Source: Massilia sp. IC2-477 (lineage in GTDB: Bacteria; Pseudomonadota; Gammaproteobacteria; Burkholderiales; Burkholderiaceae_D). Taken from it: a DNA stretch of 64,000 nucleotides. The translations under genes and the position numbers were made by a program. Below the pieces are notes generated by a model. The model was not told the origin of the DNA. It did no database searches and saw nothing but the letters and a program-made list of their open reading frames with translations. Positions 26,346-35,824 of this stretch are shown piece after piece. Numbering within the stretch: position 1 is the first letter of the stretch; each line of letters begins with the position of its first letter. The DNA lies in assembly GCF_020707265.1 (NCBI RefSeq), contig NZ_JAJFEQ010000009.1:186001-250000 (forward strand), written 5' to 3'.

Positions 26346-28001
26346 TTACAGGTGATGGCGCTGTTCCGTCTTCATCCGGTAGTACTCCTTGCGGCCCTGG
26401 CGCAGCACGGTGTCCGCGATCTGCCCCGCTTCGCCGGCTGCCTGGTTGACCGAGGCAAAGGCGTTCGGGTCGCGCTTGAGGGCCTCGACGGTCCGGCGGG
26501 CTTCCTCGGCGCCGGCCAGCGCCAGGCCGAAGGTCGCGGACACCGCCAGCTCGGACGCCAGCGTCTCGAGGCTCGGCGCCACCACGTCCTGGCCGGCCCT
26601 GGCCGCCAGGGCCTTCTCCGCGCCCGCCTGCGGCGCGGCCAGCGAGCGCGCCAGTGCGATGTCGCTCGCGACCCTGGCCAGGAAGTCCACCGCCAGCCTG
26701 CTGCCCGAGCGGTTGGCCAGGTCGCCCAGGCGCAGCAGGGCGGCGTTCTTGGCGTTGAACACGGCGCGCCCGGCGCGCGTGCTGTGCACGAAGTCGATCA
26801 GCGGCTGGGCGGCGATCTCGCTGCCGATGTAGCCGAGGGTGGCCACGATCTGCGGCAGGAATTCCTCGTGCTTCTCCGGCTCGCCCACCAGCCAGTCGAG
26901 CAGCTTGCCCGCATCGGCTTCGCCGTACTGCGAGGCCAGTTCGTAGGGCACGCCCTCGATCCAGTGCTGCGATACGAAGTCGCGCACATCGAGCAGCGCC
27001 TTCATGTCGCCCAGGTCGCAGTTGCAGCCGCTCGCGGCCAGCACCTTGCCGGTGACGGCGGCGGGTCCGGCCAGGAAAGCAGACGACTCGGCGGCATTGA
27101 CCACGTTGTGGTCGACCCCGACCGACGGATACATCACCGCGCGCGGGTCGTCGGTGCGGTGCGGCAGGCCGCAGTTGTGCCCGTACTCGTGTACCCAGAT
27201 CAGGCCTTCCTGGTCGGCGGTGAAGCGTACCGCGGCCACATTCACCGTGGTGCTGCCGACCGGCGCGCAGCCGATGATGTTGTCGCCAGGGCCGCCGCAC
27301 CAGCGGATCGCCTGCACGATCTTGATGCCGGAACCGGCGCTCAGCAGCGCATTCAGGTCGGCCGCCGTCTGGATCGTGCCCGGGACCGTGGCCGGCAGCA
27401 GCCGCACCGCGCCGTTGCGGACGAACTGGACCGGGGTGGCGACGTCCGGACCGGTATCGTCGCGCTGGAGGATGGTGCCCATGTCGGCCAGGATGCGGTC
27501 GGCCTCGGCGTCGCTCAGGGCGACGCTGCTGTGGCGGTGCACCGTCACCGATACCGAGCGCGGGCCGCTGGGCACCGGGTTGACGACCAGGTAATCGACG
27601 TAGAGGGCAATGTCCGAACTCCACTCGATGTTGACCCAGATGTCGACGCCGCCGGCGCGCGGCGCCACGTTGTGCACCGTGTAGCGGGCCGAGCCGATGA
27701 ACTTGCCGGCGTCCGGGCCGCCGGCGGCGCCTTCGCCGATGGCGACGAAGACCTGGGAACGGGCGTTGACTTCCGACCAGTTCAGACGCAGCACCCACTG
27801 GCCGCGCCGTGCGCCCCAGTTGTGGCGGTAGGTGAAGCCGTTGCCCTGCAGTGCGGGCTGCACCTTGCCCGGGTCCGCCTGGACGTCGGCCTCGGCCTCG
27901 GCGTAGGGAGCCTGGTTGGCCGAGGAGGGCGGCGCATCGGCGCTCCAGGGGCGGTCGAGGGTGAGGGCTGCGTCCCGGTCGAGACGGTCATTTGGCGACA
28001 T
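26346..28001 (-). CDS. Metzincin-type zinc metalloprotease
   Basis: A 551-residue protein. The zinc motif HEYGHNCGLPH (HExxHxxGxxH) is near residue 282, and VMYPSVG further on supplies the Met-turn. Upstream is a beta-rich module (about 40-160; QWVLRLNWSEVNARSQVFVAIGEG, VNIEWSSDIALYVDYLVVNP). Downstream is a helical C-terminal domain of unknown role (about 340-551). There is no classical signal peptide, so export is not evident. ATG 27999-28001 has AAGGAG ten bases upstream and is preferred over a start 13 codons earlier. A remnant of a related gene ends 16 bases upstream. Confidence 0.82.
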   Translation of the reverse strand: MSPNDRLDRDAALTLDRPWSADAPPSSANQAPYAEAEADVQADPGKVQPALQGNGFTYRHNWGARRGQWVLRLNWSEVNARSQVFVAIGEGAAGGPDAGKFIGSARYTVHNVAPRAGGVDIWVNIEWSSDIALYVDYLVVNPVPSGPRSVSVTVHRHSSVALSDAEADRILADMGTILQRDDTGPDVATPVQFVRNGAVRLLPATVPGTIQTAADLNALLSAGSGIKIVQAIRWCGGPGDNIIGCAPVGSTTVNVAAVRFTADQEGLIWVHEYGHNCGLPHRTDDPRAVMYPSVGVDHNVVNAAESSAFLAGPAAVTGKVLAASGCNCDLGDMKALLDVRDFVSQHWIEGVPYELASQYGEADAGKLLDWLVGEPEKHEEFLPQIVATLGYIGSEIAAQPLIDFVHSTRAGRAVFNAKNAALLRLGDLANRSGSRLAVDFLARVASDIALARSLAAPQAGAEKALAARAGQDVVAPSLETLASELAVSATFGLALAGAEEARRTVEALKRDPNAFASVNQAAGEAGQIADTVLRQGRKEYYRMKTEQRHHL

Positions 28002-28017
28002 GCTGTTCTCCTTGTGC

Positions 28018-28104
28018 TCAGGGGTTGACGACGAGGTCATCGACGTAGAGCGCGATGTCGCTGCTCCATGCGATGTTCACCCGGATATCGAGCTGCCGGG
28101 CCCG
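28018..28104 (-). pseudogene. 3' remnant of a paralogous beta-module gene
   Basis: Read on the minus strand, 28 codons end in TGA and give RARQLDIRVNIAWSSDIALY followed by VDDLVVNP. This matches RAGGVDIWVNIEWSSDIALY and VDYLVVNP inside the metalloprotease (about 27576-27660). Nothing homologous precedes it, so the front of the gene has been lost. The 16-base spacing to the protease start looks like an old operon joint. Confidence 0.7.
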
Positions 28105-28352
28105 AATCGTCAGCCAATATAGACGAGCACAAGCGGTCGCCAGAGGCGATCTGAGCGGTCATTAATATGGATCAGTGGACTCCGGTTTTCTGACGGCGTG
28201 AAAGATTTTGGAAGTGAAACATGGCCTGCTGTGCCGCCGTCACAGTCCGGCCATTTAATCGCCCTCGCCAAGCGTGCGCACCCGGCGCCCGTGCTAGATT
28301 CTGGACACGGCACTGGCATAGAGGACGCAGTACAACGACCACAGGAGAGCGC
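28105..28352. other. Intergenic region upstream of the bd-type oxidase
   Basis: The region holds a candidate -10 (TAGATT, 28295-28300) for the oxidase operon and a CAGGAG ribosome site at about 28342. I searched for TTGAT-N4-ATCAA here and found none, so direct FNR control is not supported. The left part is the degraded end of the paralog described above. Confidence 0.5.
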
Positions 28353-29822
28353 ATGTTCGGTTTGTCGGCTTTGGATCTGGCGCGCGTGCAATTCGCGTTC
28401 ACGATGTCTTTCCACATCCTGTTTCCGGCCATAACCATCGGCATGGCGAGCTACCTGGCGGTGCTCGAACTGTGCTGGCTGCGCACCGGGCGCCAGGTCT
28501 ACGTCGACCTCTACCACTACTGGCTCAAGATCTTCGCCGTGTGCTTCGGCATGGGGGTGGTGTCCGGCATCGTGATGGCCTACCAGATCGGCACCAACTG
28601 GAGCTACCTGTCCGAATTCGCCGGCAGCATCATGGGACCGATCCTCTCCTACGAGGTGCTGACCGCCTTCTTCCTCGAAGCCGGCTTCCTGGGCGTCATG
28701 CTGTTCGGCTGGAACCGGGTCGGCCCCGGCCTGCATTTCGCCGCCACCTGCGCGGTCGCTGTCGGCACCCTGATCTCGGCCACCTGGATCCTGGCCGCCA
28801 ACAGCTGGATGCAGACCCCGCAGGGCTATGCCATCGAGGGCGGGCGCATGGTCCCGGCCGACTGGCTGGCGATCGTCTTCAACCCCTCCTTTCCCTACCG
28901 CCTGCTGCACATGGTGATCGCGGCCTACCTCAGCACCGCCCTGATCGTCGGCGCCTCCGGGGCCTGGCAGCTCCTGAAGGGACGCGACAACCCGGCGGTG
29001 CGCAAGATGCTCTCGATGGCGATGTGGATGATCCTGCTGGTCGCGCCGATCCAGGCGGTGGTCGGCGATTTCCACGGCCTGAACACCCTCAAGCACCAGC
29101 CGGCCAAGCTGGCGGCGATGGAAGGGCACTGGCAGAACGAGGGCGAGCGGGCGATTCCGCTGCTGCTGTTTGGCATCCCGGACATGGAAGAAGAGCGCAC
29201 CAAGTACGCGGTCGGCATTCCCCACCTGGGCAGCCTGATCCTCACCCACAGCTGGACCGGCCAGATCCCGGGACTGAAGGAGTTCCCGCGCGAAGACCGG
29301 CCGAACTCGCTGATCGTGTTCTGGAGCTTCCGCCTGATGGTCGGCCTGGGCCTGCTCATGATCGCGCTCGGGGCCTGGAGCCTGTGGCTCAGGCGTGGTG
29401 GGCGAATATGGAACCAGCGCCTGTTCCTGCGCTTCGCCCTGTTGATGGGGCCGGCGGGGCTGGTCGCCATCCTGGCCGGCTGGACCACCACCGAGGTGGG
29501 GCGCCAGCCCTGGGTCGTGTACGGGGTGCTGCGCACGGCCGACGCGGTCTCGCCGCACGGCGCCGCCGCGCTGGCGCTGACCCTGGCGCTGTTCGTGGTG
29601 GCCTATATGTTCGTGTTCGGCACCGGCACCGTCTACCTGCTGCGCATGATGCGCAAGGGGCCGCAGCGCTTCGAGCTGAACCGTCCGCCGCAGGGCGGGC
29701 CGGGCGAGGAGCGCACGCCGATGCGGCCGCTGTCGGCAGCCGACGTGGCGAACGACGACAATGTGGACGACGAACCCGGCCCGGAAGGACCCGGGCAGGA
29801 CGACGGCAAACGGGGGAGCTAG
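28353..29822 (+). CDS. cioA: Cytochrome bd-type quinol oxidase subunit I (CioA/CydA)
   Basis: A 489-residue membrane protein with about nine helices. The haem b595/d ligand region is FAFTMSFHILFPAITIG, near residue 20. GWTTTEVGRQPWVVYGVLRTADAVSP is the conserved signature near residue 385. The quinol loop is short, as in the cyanide-insensitive (CioA) subfamily. It oxidises quinol and reduces oxygen without pumping protons. ATG 28353 has CAGGAG upstream. The C-terminal acidic and proline-rich tail (about 450-489) is longer than usual. It forms an operon with cioB and a small subunit. Confidence 0.9.
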   Translation: MFGLSALDLARVQFAFTMSFHILFPAITIGMASYLAVLELCWLRTGRQVYVDLYHYWLKIFAVCFGMGVVSGIVMAYQIGTNWSYLSEFAGSIMGPILSYEVLTAFFLEAGFLGVMLFGWNRVGPGLHFAATCAVAVGTLISATWILAANSWMQTPQGYAIEGGRMVPADWLAIVFNPSFPYRLLHMVIAAYLSTALIVGASGAWQLLKGRDNPAVRKMLSMAMWMILLVAPIQAVVGDFHGLNTLKHQPAKLAAMEGHWQNEGERAIPLLLFGIPDMEEERTKYAVGIPHLGSLILTHSWTGQIPGLKEFPREDRPNSLIVFWSFRLMVGLGLLMIALGAWSLWLRRGGRIWNQRLFLRFALLMGPAGLVAILAGWTTTEVGRQPWVVYGVLRTADAVSPHGAAALALTLALFVVAYMFVFGTGTVYLLRMMRKGPQRFELNRPPQGGPGEERTPMRPLSAADVANDDNVDDEPGPEGPGQDDGKRGS

Positions 29823-29825
29823 GCC

Positions 29826-30833
29826 ATGGGCATCGACACCACCGTCATCTGGGCGGTCATCATCTTCTTCGCCGTCTTCATGTACGTGCTGCTGGACGGC
29901 TTCGACCTGGGCATCGGCCTGCTGTTTCCGTTCACGCCGAAAAAGCGCGACCGCGACGCCATGATGAACACGGTGGCGCCGGTCTGGGACGGCAACGAGA
30001 CCTGGCTGGTGCTGGGCGGGGAAGGGCTGCTGGCGGCCTTCCCGATAGCCTATTCGATCATCCTGTCGGGCCTGTACCTGCCGCTGATCTTCATGCTGGT
30101 CGGCCTGGTGTTCCGGGGCGTGGCCTTCGAATTCCGCTTCAAGGCCAAGGAACACGAGCGCCACCTGTGGGACAAGGCCTTCATCGGCGGCTCGGTGGTG
30201 GCAAGCTTCTTCCAGGGCGTGGCGCTGGGCGCCTTCCTGGACGGGATCACGGTGTCGGGCCGCAGCTACGCCGGCGGGCCGCTCGACTGGATCGCGCCCT
30301 TCCCGCTGCTGGCCGGCGTCGGCGTGATGATCGCCTACACCCTGCTGGGCGCCACCTGGCTGGTGATGAAAACCGAGGGCGAGCTGCAGGCGCGCATGGT
30401 GCAGGTGGCGCGCCCCTTCGCCCTGATGCTGCTCGCGGCCATCGTCATCGTCAGCATCTGGACCCCGCTGCGCGACCCGGCGGTGGCCGACCGCTGGTTC
30501 AGCTTCCCCAACATCGTGCTGCTGGCGCCGGTGCCGGTGCTGGTGCTGGTCTTCATCGTACTGCTGCTGCGCTCGCTGACGCGCGATCCGCACCGGGTGC
30601 CCTTCGTGGCTGCGCTGGCACTGATCTTCCTGGGCTACTCCGGCATGGCGATCAGCATCTGGCCGCACATCGTGCCGCCCGCGATCTCGATCTGGGAAGC
30701 GGCGTCGCCCCCGGCCAGCCAGGGCTTCGCGCTGGTCGGCACCCTGTTCATCCTGCCCATCATCCTGATGTACACCGGCTGGTCCTACTGGGTTTTCCGG
30801 GGCAAGGTGAAGGCCGATGCGGGGTACCACTGA
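29826..30833 (+). CDS. cioB: Cytochrome bd-type quinol oxidase subunit II (CioB/CydB)
   Basis: A 335-residue membrane protein starting three bases after cioA. The CydB signature VLLDGFDLGIGLLFPF is near residue 25, followed by PVWDGNETWLVLGGEGLLAAFP and GLVFRGVAFEFRFKA. Eight helices are predicted. It pairs with CioA to hold the haem pair and the quinol site. The stop is one base before the start of the small subunit. Confidence 0.92.
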   Translation: MGIDTTVIWAVIIFFAVFMYVLLDGFDLGIGLLFPFTPKKRDRDAMMNTVAPVWDGNETWLVLGGEGLLAAFPIAYSIILSGLYLPLIFMLVGLVFRGVAFEFRFKAKEHERHLWDKAFIGGSVVASFFQGVALGAFLDGITVSGRSYAGGPLDWIAPFPLLAGVGVMIAYTLLGATWLVMKTEGELQARMVQVARPFALMLLAAIVIVSIWTPLRDPAVADRWFSFPNIVLLAPVPVLVLVFIVLLLRSLTRDPHRVPFVAALALIFLGYSGMAISIWPHIVPPAISIWEAASPPASQGFALVGTLFILPIILMYTGWSYWVFRGKVKADAGYH

Positions 30834-30834
30834 A

Positions 30835-30978
30835 ATGGCCACGCGGCGTCGCGTGACGCGCCGTGAGTGGATGCGGCGTCTCGGCTGGATGGCCGCCCTG
30901 TGGCTGGGCGGCGTGTTTACGCTGGCGGCGGTGGCCTACGTGATTCGGGTGCTGATGCAGGCGCTGGGGATGCGCTAG
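30835..30978 (+). CDS. DUF2474 small subunit of the bd-type oxidase
   Basis: A 47-residue protein. A basic N-terminus (MATRRRVTRREWMRRLGWM) is followed by one membrane helix (AALWLGGVFTLAAVAYVIRV). DUF2474 proteins follow cydB in CioAB-type operons and probably play the CydX role of stabilising the complex. It starts one base after the cioB stop. Confidence 0.8.
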   Translation: MATRRRVTRREWMRRLGWMAALWLGGVFTLAAVAYVIRVLMQALGMR

Positions 30979-31074
30979 CGGCGCCGCCCGGGAAGCGGCC
31001 CGACCAACCGTGCGCGGCATGGCGCTATGGAGGAATACACTTCTTATAAGCTTTGTTAACAGGAGTGCAGCACC

Positions 31075-31764
31075 GTGTCCCTTCCAGAGGCGCCCCAGAT
31101 CGACCGTCCTTCCGCTTCCGCCGCGCCCGTCGCAGTACCGCTTCCGCTGTCCGGCGAGGACCAGGCGCGCGCCGACCTGTACGCCTTGCTGTCGCGCCTG
31201 CTGCTGGCCGCGCCCGATAGCGCGCTGCTGGATGCCCTGGCGCATGCCGACCCCATCCTTTCCGAAGGGGGCGATCCGGCGCTGGAACAAAGCTGGGAAG
31301 CCTTGACGCTGGCCTCCGGCGTCATGGACCCGGAGGCGGTCGCCGAGGAATTCGACACGCTCTTCGTCAGCGTTGGCACGCCGCCGGTCAATCCCTACGG
31401 TTCGCGCTACCTGTCCGGCTTCATGAACGATACCCCGCTGGCCGAACTGCGCGCCGACCTGGCGCGCTTCGGCATCGGGCGCGTGCGCGGCGTCGGCGAG
31501 TTCGAAGACCACCTGGGCGCCCTGTGCGAGACCATGCGCGTCCTGATCATCGGCGCGCCCGGCATCGCGCGCCAGCCCATCGAGCGCCAGCAGGCCTTCT
31601 TCGAGGTCCACATCGCGCCCTGGTACGAGCGCTGCCTGGCTGATATCGGGGGAGCGGAAGGATCGAATTACTACCGGCTGGTCGCACGGCTGGCCGGCGC
31701 CTTCCTCGCCATCGAGGCACAAGCCTTCGTGGTCGCGGAAGCGCTCGAAGAGACACCGGTTTAA
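31075..31764 (+). CDS. TorD-family chaperone for formate dehydrogenase
   Basis: A 229-residue, all-helical protein with a TorD/DmsD fold. Recognisable motifs are ADLYALLSRLLLAAPD near residue 33, EEFDTLFVSVGTPPVNPYGS near 91 and an ERQQAFFEVHIAPWYERC block near 163. Such chaperones bind the twin-arginine signal of molybdoenzymes and hold them until the cofactor is inserted. The GTG start at 31075 is selected by AGGAG at 31061. It is the first gene of the formate dehydrogenase operon; a TTATAAG sequence at 31044-31050 is a candidate -10. Confidence 0.85.
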   Translation: MSLPEAPQIDRPSASAAPVAVPLPLSGEDQARADLYALLSRLLLAAPDSALLDALAHADPILSEGGDPALEQSWEALTLASGVMDPEAVAEEFDTLFVSVGTPPVNPYGSRYLSGFMNDTPLAELRADLARFGIGRVRGVGEFEDHLGALCETMRVLIIGAPGIARQPIERQQAFFEVHIAPWYERCLADIGGAEGSNYYRLVARLAGAFLAIEAQAFVVAEALEETPV

Positions 31765-31780
31765 CCAAAGAGGCACAGGC

Positions 31781-32023
31781 ATGGAACAGCTACCGCAAGG
31801 GAATCAACAGGAACAGGACGTGAAACGGGAAGCCGGTCAACCGGACCACACCCGACGCAGCTTCCTGAAAGCCGCGCCATTGGGCGCACTAGCCGTGGTC
31901 ACCGGCAGCGCCCAGGCCGAGGAGGCGCCGGCCGCCGCGCCAGCGCCGAACCCTGAGGTCAAGCGCGGCTACCACGAGACCGAGCACATCCGCCGTTACT
32001 ACCAGACCGCCGCCTACTGGTGA
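31781..32023 (+). CDS. Small twin-arginine-signal protein of formate dehydrogenase
   Basis: An 80-residue protein with a twin-arginine signal (TRRSFLKAAPLGALAVVTGS) and a short conserved tail (GYHETEHIRRYYQTAAYW). Such proteins precede the catalytic subunit in membrane formate dehydrogenase operons of betaproteobacteria and are thought to be small associated subunits. Cleavage would leave about 35 residues. The function is inferred only from context. Confidence 0.75.
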   Translation: MEQLPQGNQQEQDVKREAGQPDHTRRSFLKAAPLGALAVVTGSAQAEEAPAAAPAPNPEVKRGYHETEHIRRYYQTAAYW

Positions 32024-32054
32024 CGGTACCCATCAGCACAATCGGAGAGCCAGC

Positions 32055-34874
32055 ATGTCCCTTGTGAAGACCGTCCGCGACAGCGGACTCAAACGGCGCC
32101 GCTTCCTGGTCGGCGCAGGCGTCGCCGCCGGCGCCGGCGCCCTGGCCCGCCAGCTGCCGCTGAACGTGATCGAACCGGCCAAGGCGGACCAGGCCCCCGG
32201 CGCCCCGGTCCCCACCGAAATCAAGCGCACCGTCTGCAGCCACTGCTCGGTGGGCTGCTCGGTGGACGCGGTGGTGGCCAACGGCGTCTGGGTGCGCCAG
32301 GAGGCGGCGTTCGACTCCCCGATCAACATGGGTGCGCACTGCGCCAAGGGCGCCTCGGTGCGCGAGCACGCCTTCGGCGAGCACCGCCTGCGCTACCCGA
32401 TGAAGCTGGTGAACGGCAAGTACCAGCGCATCTCCTGGGACCAGGCCATCAACGAGATCGGCGACAAGCTGATCGAGATGCGCCAGAAATCCGGCCCGGA
32501 TTCGCTGATGGTGATCGGCTCGTCCAAGCACAACAACGAACAGGCCTACCTGCTGCGCAAATGGGTCTCGTTCTGGGGCTCGAACAACTGCGACCACCAG
32601 GCCCGCATCTGTCACTCGACCACGGTCGCCGGCGTGGCCCAGACCTTCGGCTACGGCGCGATGACGAACTCCTTCAACGACTTGCACCACAGCAAGGCGG
32701 TGATGTTCATCGGCTCGAATCCAGCCGAAGCGCACCCGATCTCGATGCTGCACTTCCTGCACGCCAAGGAGCTCGGCGCGAAGATGATCGTCATCGACCC
32801 GCGCTTCACCCGCACCGCGCGCTTCGCCCACCACTATGTGCGGGTGCGCCCGGGCACCGACATCCCGCTGGTGTGGGGCATCCTGTGGCACATCTTCCAG
32901 AACGGCTGGGAAGACAAGGAATACATCGCCCAGCGCACCTATGGCATGGACGACGTGCGCAAGGAAGTCGCCAAATGGACGCCGGACAAGGTCTCGGACA
33001 TCACCGGCGTGCCTGAAGCCTCGGTCAGGCTGGCCGCCGAAATGCTGGCCAAGAACAAGCCCTCGTCGGTGGTCTGGTGCATGGGCATCACCCAGCACCA
33101 CGTCGGCACCGCCAACGTGCGTGCGCTCTCGATCCTGCAATTGGCCTTGGGTAACATCGGCATCCCGGGTGGCGGCGCCAACATCTACCGCGGCCACGAC
33201 AACGTCCAGGGCGCCACCGACGTCGGCCCCAATGGCGACTCGCTGCCCGGCTACTACGGCATTGCCGAAGGCGCCTGGAAACACTTCGCCAACGTCTGGG
33301 GCGTGGACTACAACTGGATCCTGTCGCGCTTCGGCTCCAAGGAGCTGATGGAAAAGCCGGGCATCACGGTGTCGCGCTGGTTCGACGCGGTCAACGAAGA
33401 CAACCAATACATCGACCAGCCGAGCAACCTGCGCGCGGTGTTCTACTGGGGCCACGCCCCGAACAGCCAGGTGCGCCTGCCGGACATGAAGGCGGCCATG
33501 CAGAAGCTCGACATGCTGGTGGTGATCGACCCCTATCCGAGCATGACGGCCTCGATGCACGGCCGCACCGATGGCGTCTACCTGCTGCCGGCCGCGTCGC
33601 AGTTCGAGACCCAGGGTTCGTGCACGGCCTCGAACCGCTCGATCCAGTGGCGCGAACGGGTCATCATGCCCTTGTTCGAGTGCAAGACCGACCACGAGAT
33701 CATGTACCTGTTCGCCAAGAAATTCGGCTTCCATAACGAACTGTGCAAGAACATCAAGGTCGTGATGAACGAACCGGTGGTCGAGGACATCCTGCGCGAG
33801 ATCAATCGCTCGTGCTGGACCATCGGCTACACGGGCTGTTCGCCGGAGCGCCTGAAACTCCACATGGAGAACAAGCACACCTTCAACCCGACCACCATGC
33901 GCGCCGACGACGGTCCCTGCAAGGGCGACTACTACGGCCTGCCGTGGCCGTGCTGGGGCACGCCGGAGCTGAAGCACCCGGGCACGCCGATCCTGTACGA
34001 CATCAACAAGTCGGTGGCCGAGGGCGGCCTGCCGTTCCGCGCCAACTGGGGCGTCGAGCACAACGGCGTGTCGCTGCTGGCGGCGGACGGTTCGACCAAC
34101 AAGGACAGCCAGCTGGACACCGGCTACCCGGAATTCGACCACGTCTTCTTGAAAAAGCTGGGCTGGTGGGCCGAGCTCACGCCGCAGGAACAGGCGATGG
34201 CCGAGGGCAAGAACTGGAAGACCGACCTGTCGGGCGGCATCATCCGGGTCGTCATCGCCCACGGCTGCGCCCCCTTCGGCAATGCCCGTGCGCGCTGCAA
34301 CGTGTGGAACTTCCCGGACCCGGTGCCGACCCACCGCGAACCGCTGGCCTCGCCGCGGCGCGACCTGGTCGCCAAGTACCCGACCTACGACGACAAGGCC
34401 AATTTCTGGCGCCTGCCGACCCTGTACAAGTCGGTGCAGGACGTCGATTACTCGAAGGATTTCCCGCTGATCATGACCTCCGGCCGCCTGGTCGAGTACG
34501 AGGGCGGCGGCGAGGAAACCCGTTCTAACCCCTGGCTGGCCGAGCTGCAGCAGAACATGTTCGTCGAGATCAACCCGCGCGACGCGGCCCAGATCAAGGC
34601 CAAGGTCGGCGACTACGTGTGGGTCGAGACCCCGACCGGCGCGCGCCTGAAGATGATGGCGATGGTCACCGAGCGGGTGCCGATCGGCCTGGTCTGGGCA
34701 CCCTTCCACTTCGGCGGCTGGTGGATGGGCGAAGACCTCGAGCGTCATTACCCCGAGGGCGGCGCGCCGACCGTGCGCGGCGAGGCCATCAACACGGCCT
34801 GGACCTACGGTTATGACGCCGTGACGATGATGCAGGAAACCAAGGTATCGCTGTGCCGGGTCGTCAAGGCCTGA
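32055..34874 (+). CDS. fdhA: Formate dehydrogenase catalytic (alpha) subunit, cysteine type
   Basis: A 939-residue molybdopterin oxidoreductase. The twin-arginine signal is at 12-35 (LKRRRFLVGAGVAAGAGALA). The 4Fe-4S site follows (CSHCSVGCSVDAVVANG with the fourth Cys in GAHCAKG). The active-site residue is cysteine, not selenocysteine, in CDHQARICHSTTVAG, with its partner His next to it. The C-terminal dinucleotide-binding region is complete (ETPTGARLKMMAMVTE). It oxidises formate to CO2 on the periplasmic side and passes electrons to FdhB. It follows the small twin-arginine protein by 31 bases and lies in one operon with the chaperone. Confidence 0.93.
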   Translation: MSLVKTVRDSGLKRRRFLVGAGVAAGAGALARQLPLNVIEPAKADQAPGAPVPTEIKRTVCSHCSVGCSVDAVVANGVWVRQEAAFDSPINMGAHCAKGASVREHAFGEHRLRYPMKLVNGKYQRISWDQAINEIGDKLIEMRQKSGPDSLMVIGSSKHNNEQAYLLRKWVSFWGSNNCDHQARICHSTTVAGVAQTFGYGAMTNSFNDLHHSKAVMFIGSNPAEAHPISMLHFLHAKELGAKMIVIDPRFTRTARFAHHYVRVRPGTDIPLVWGILWHIFQNGWEDKEYIAQRTYGMDDVRKEVAKWTPDKVSDITGVPEASVRLAAEMLAKNKPSSVVWCMGITQHHVGTANVRALSILQLALGNIGIPGGGANIYRGHDNVQGATDVGPNGDSLPGYYGIAEGAWKHFANVWGVDYNWILSRFGSKELMEKPGITVSRWFDAVNEDNQYIDQPSNLRAVFYWGHAPNSQVRLPDMKAAMQKLDMLVVIDPYPSMTASMHGRTDGVYLLPAASQFETQGSCTASNRSIQWRERVIMPLFECKTDHEIMYLFAKKFGFHNELCKNIKVVMNEPVVEDILREINRSCWTIGYTGCSPERLKLHMENKHTFNPTTMRADDGPCKGDYYGLPWPCWGTPELKHPGTPILYDINKSVAEGGLPFRANWGVEHNGVSLLAADGSTNKDSQLDTGYPEFDHVFLKKLGWWAELTPQEQAMAEGKNWKTDLSGGIIRVVIAHGCAPFGNARARCNVWNFPDPVPTHREPLASPRRDLVAKYPTYDDKANFWRLPTLYKSVQDVDYSKDFPLIMTSGRLVEYEGGGEETRSNPWLAELQQNMFVEINPRDAAQIKAKVGDYVWVETPTGARLKMMAMVTERVPIGLVWAPFHFGGWWMGEDLERHYPEGGAPTVRGEAINTAWTYGYDAVTMMQETKVSLCRVVKA

Positions 34875-34906
34875 AGCACGCTTAGAGAACAGCAGAGGAG
34901 GGTGGC

Positions 34907-35590
34907 ATGGCTGCGAGGATGAAATTTATTTGCGATACAGAGCGCTGCATCGACTGCAACGGCTGCGTAACCGCATGCAAGAACGAACACGAACTGGCCT
35001 GGGGCATCAACCGGCGCCGCGTGGTGACCATCAACGACGGCATCCCGGGCGAGCGCTCGGTGTCGGTGGCCTGCATGCACTGCACCGACGCCCCCTGCCT
35101 GGCGGTGTGCCCGACCAATTGCATTTACCACACCGAGGATGGCATCGTCCTGCACAGCAAGGACCAGTGCATCGGCTGCGGCTACTGCTACTACGCCTGT
35201 CCGTTCGGGGCGCCGCAGTTCCCGGAGACCGGCATCTTCAACCACCGCGGCAAGATGGACAAGTGCACCTTCTGCGCCGGCGGCCCGGAACCGGACACCT
35301 CGGAAGCGGAATTCAAGAAGTACGGCCGCAACCGCATCGCCGAAGGCAAGCTGCCGGCCTGCGCCGAGATGTGCGGCACCAAGGCCCTGCTGGGCGGCGA
35401 AGCCGAGCAGATCGCCGACATCTACCGCCAGCGCGTCGAGACCCGCGGCTACGGCCCCGAACTGTGGGGCTGGAAGATCGCCTACGGCCGCCCGAAACGC
35501 GGCGGCGAAGTCAAGGCCAAGGGCGACCTGCCGCGTGTCAACCAGAACATCGGCGACGTGCAGAACGAGCCAGGGAGGTTCCCGCAATGA
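34907..35590 (+). CDS. fdhB: Formate dehydrogenase iron-sulfur (beta) subunit
   Basis: A 227-residue ferredoxin-type protein with four 4Fe-4S motifs in order: CIDCNGCVTAC, CMHCTDAPCLAVC, CIGCGYCYYAC, and a split set CTFC plus CAEMC. It conducts electrons from FdhA to the membrane cytochrome b. It lacks the C-terminal anchor helix seen in FdnH, so membrane attachment depends on the gamma subunit. A GAGGAGG ribosome site precedes it. Its stop overlaps the next start (ATGA). Confidence 0.93.
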   Translation: MAARMKFICDTERCIDCNGCVTACKNEHELAWGINRRRVVTINDGIPGERSVSVACMHCTDAPCLAVCPTNCIYHTEDGIVLHSKDQCIGCGYCYYACPFGAPQFPETGIFNHRGKMDKCTFCAGGPEPDTSEAEFKKYGRNRIAEGKLPACAEMCGTKALLGGEAEQIADIYRQRVETRGYGPELWGWKIAYGRPKRGGEVKAKGDLPRVNQNIGDVQNEPGRFPQ

Positions 35591-35814
35591 ACAAGCTCCG
35601 CTCTCATCTGCGTTACCTGGTACTGGCGCTGCCCGTGCTACTGGCCGGCTGCCTCGAAGTCGACCAGCATCCCGAATGGCTGCACGGCCAGTATGCCGGC
35701 AAGGAAGACAATCGCCATTTCCAGACCCGCTTCCACAACGACCGCCTGGCCTGGTCGGCCACGATCCAGAATCGCGGCATGAAGCAGAACGAGTACAACC
35801 GGGCCAACCCGTAA
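35587..35814 (+). CDS. Small lipoprotein in the formate dehydrogenase operon
   Basis: A 75-residue protein. The signal peptide ends with a lipobox, LPVLLAGC, so the mature protein of about 54 residues would be lipidated at the cysteine. The mature part is polar and includes EVDQHPEWLHGQYAGKEDNRH. I recognise no family. It sits between the beta and gamma subunits with a four-base overlap, so it is probably coexpressed with them and may be a periplasmic accessory. Confidence 0.7.
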   Translation: MNKLRSHLRYLVLALPVLLAGCLEVDQHPEWLHGQYAGKEDNRHFQTRFHNDRLAWSATIQNRGMKQNEYNRANP

Positions 35815-35824
35815 GGAGCCGACG

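Noticed and set aside
28105..28352. FNR or ArcA-type site before the bd-type oxidase
   Set aside because: No sequence close to TTGAT-N4-ATCAA was found in this interval.
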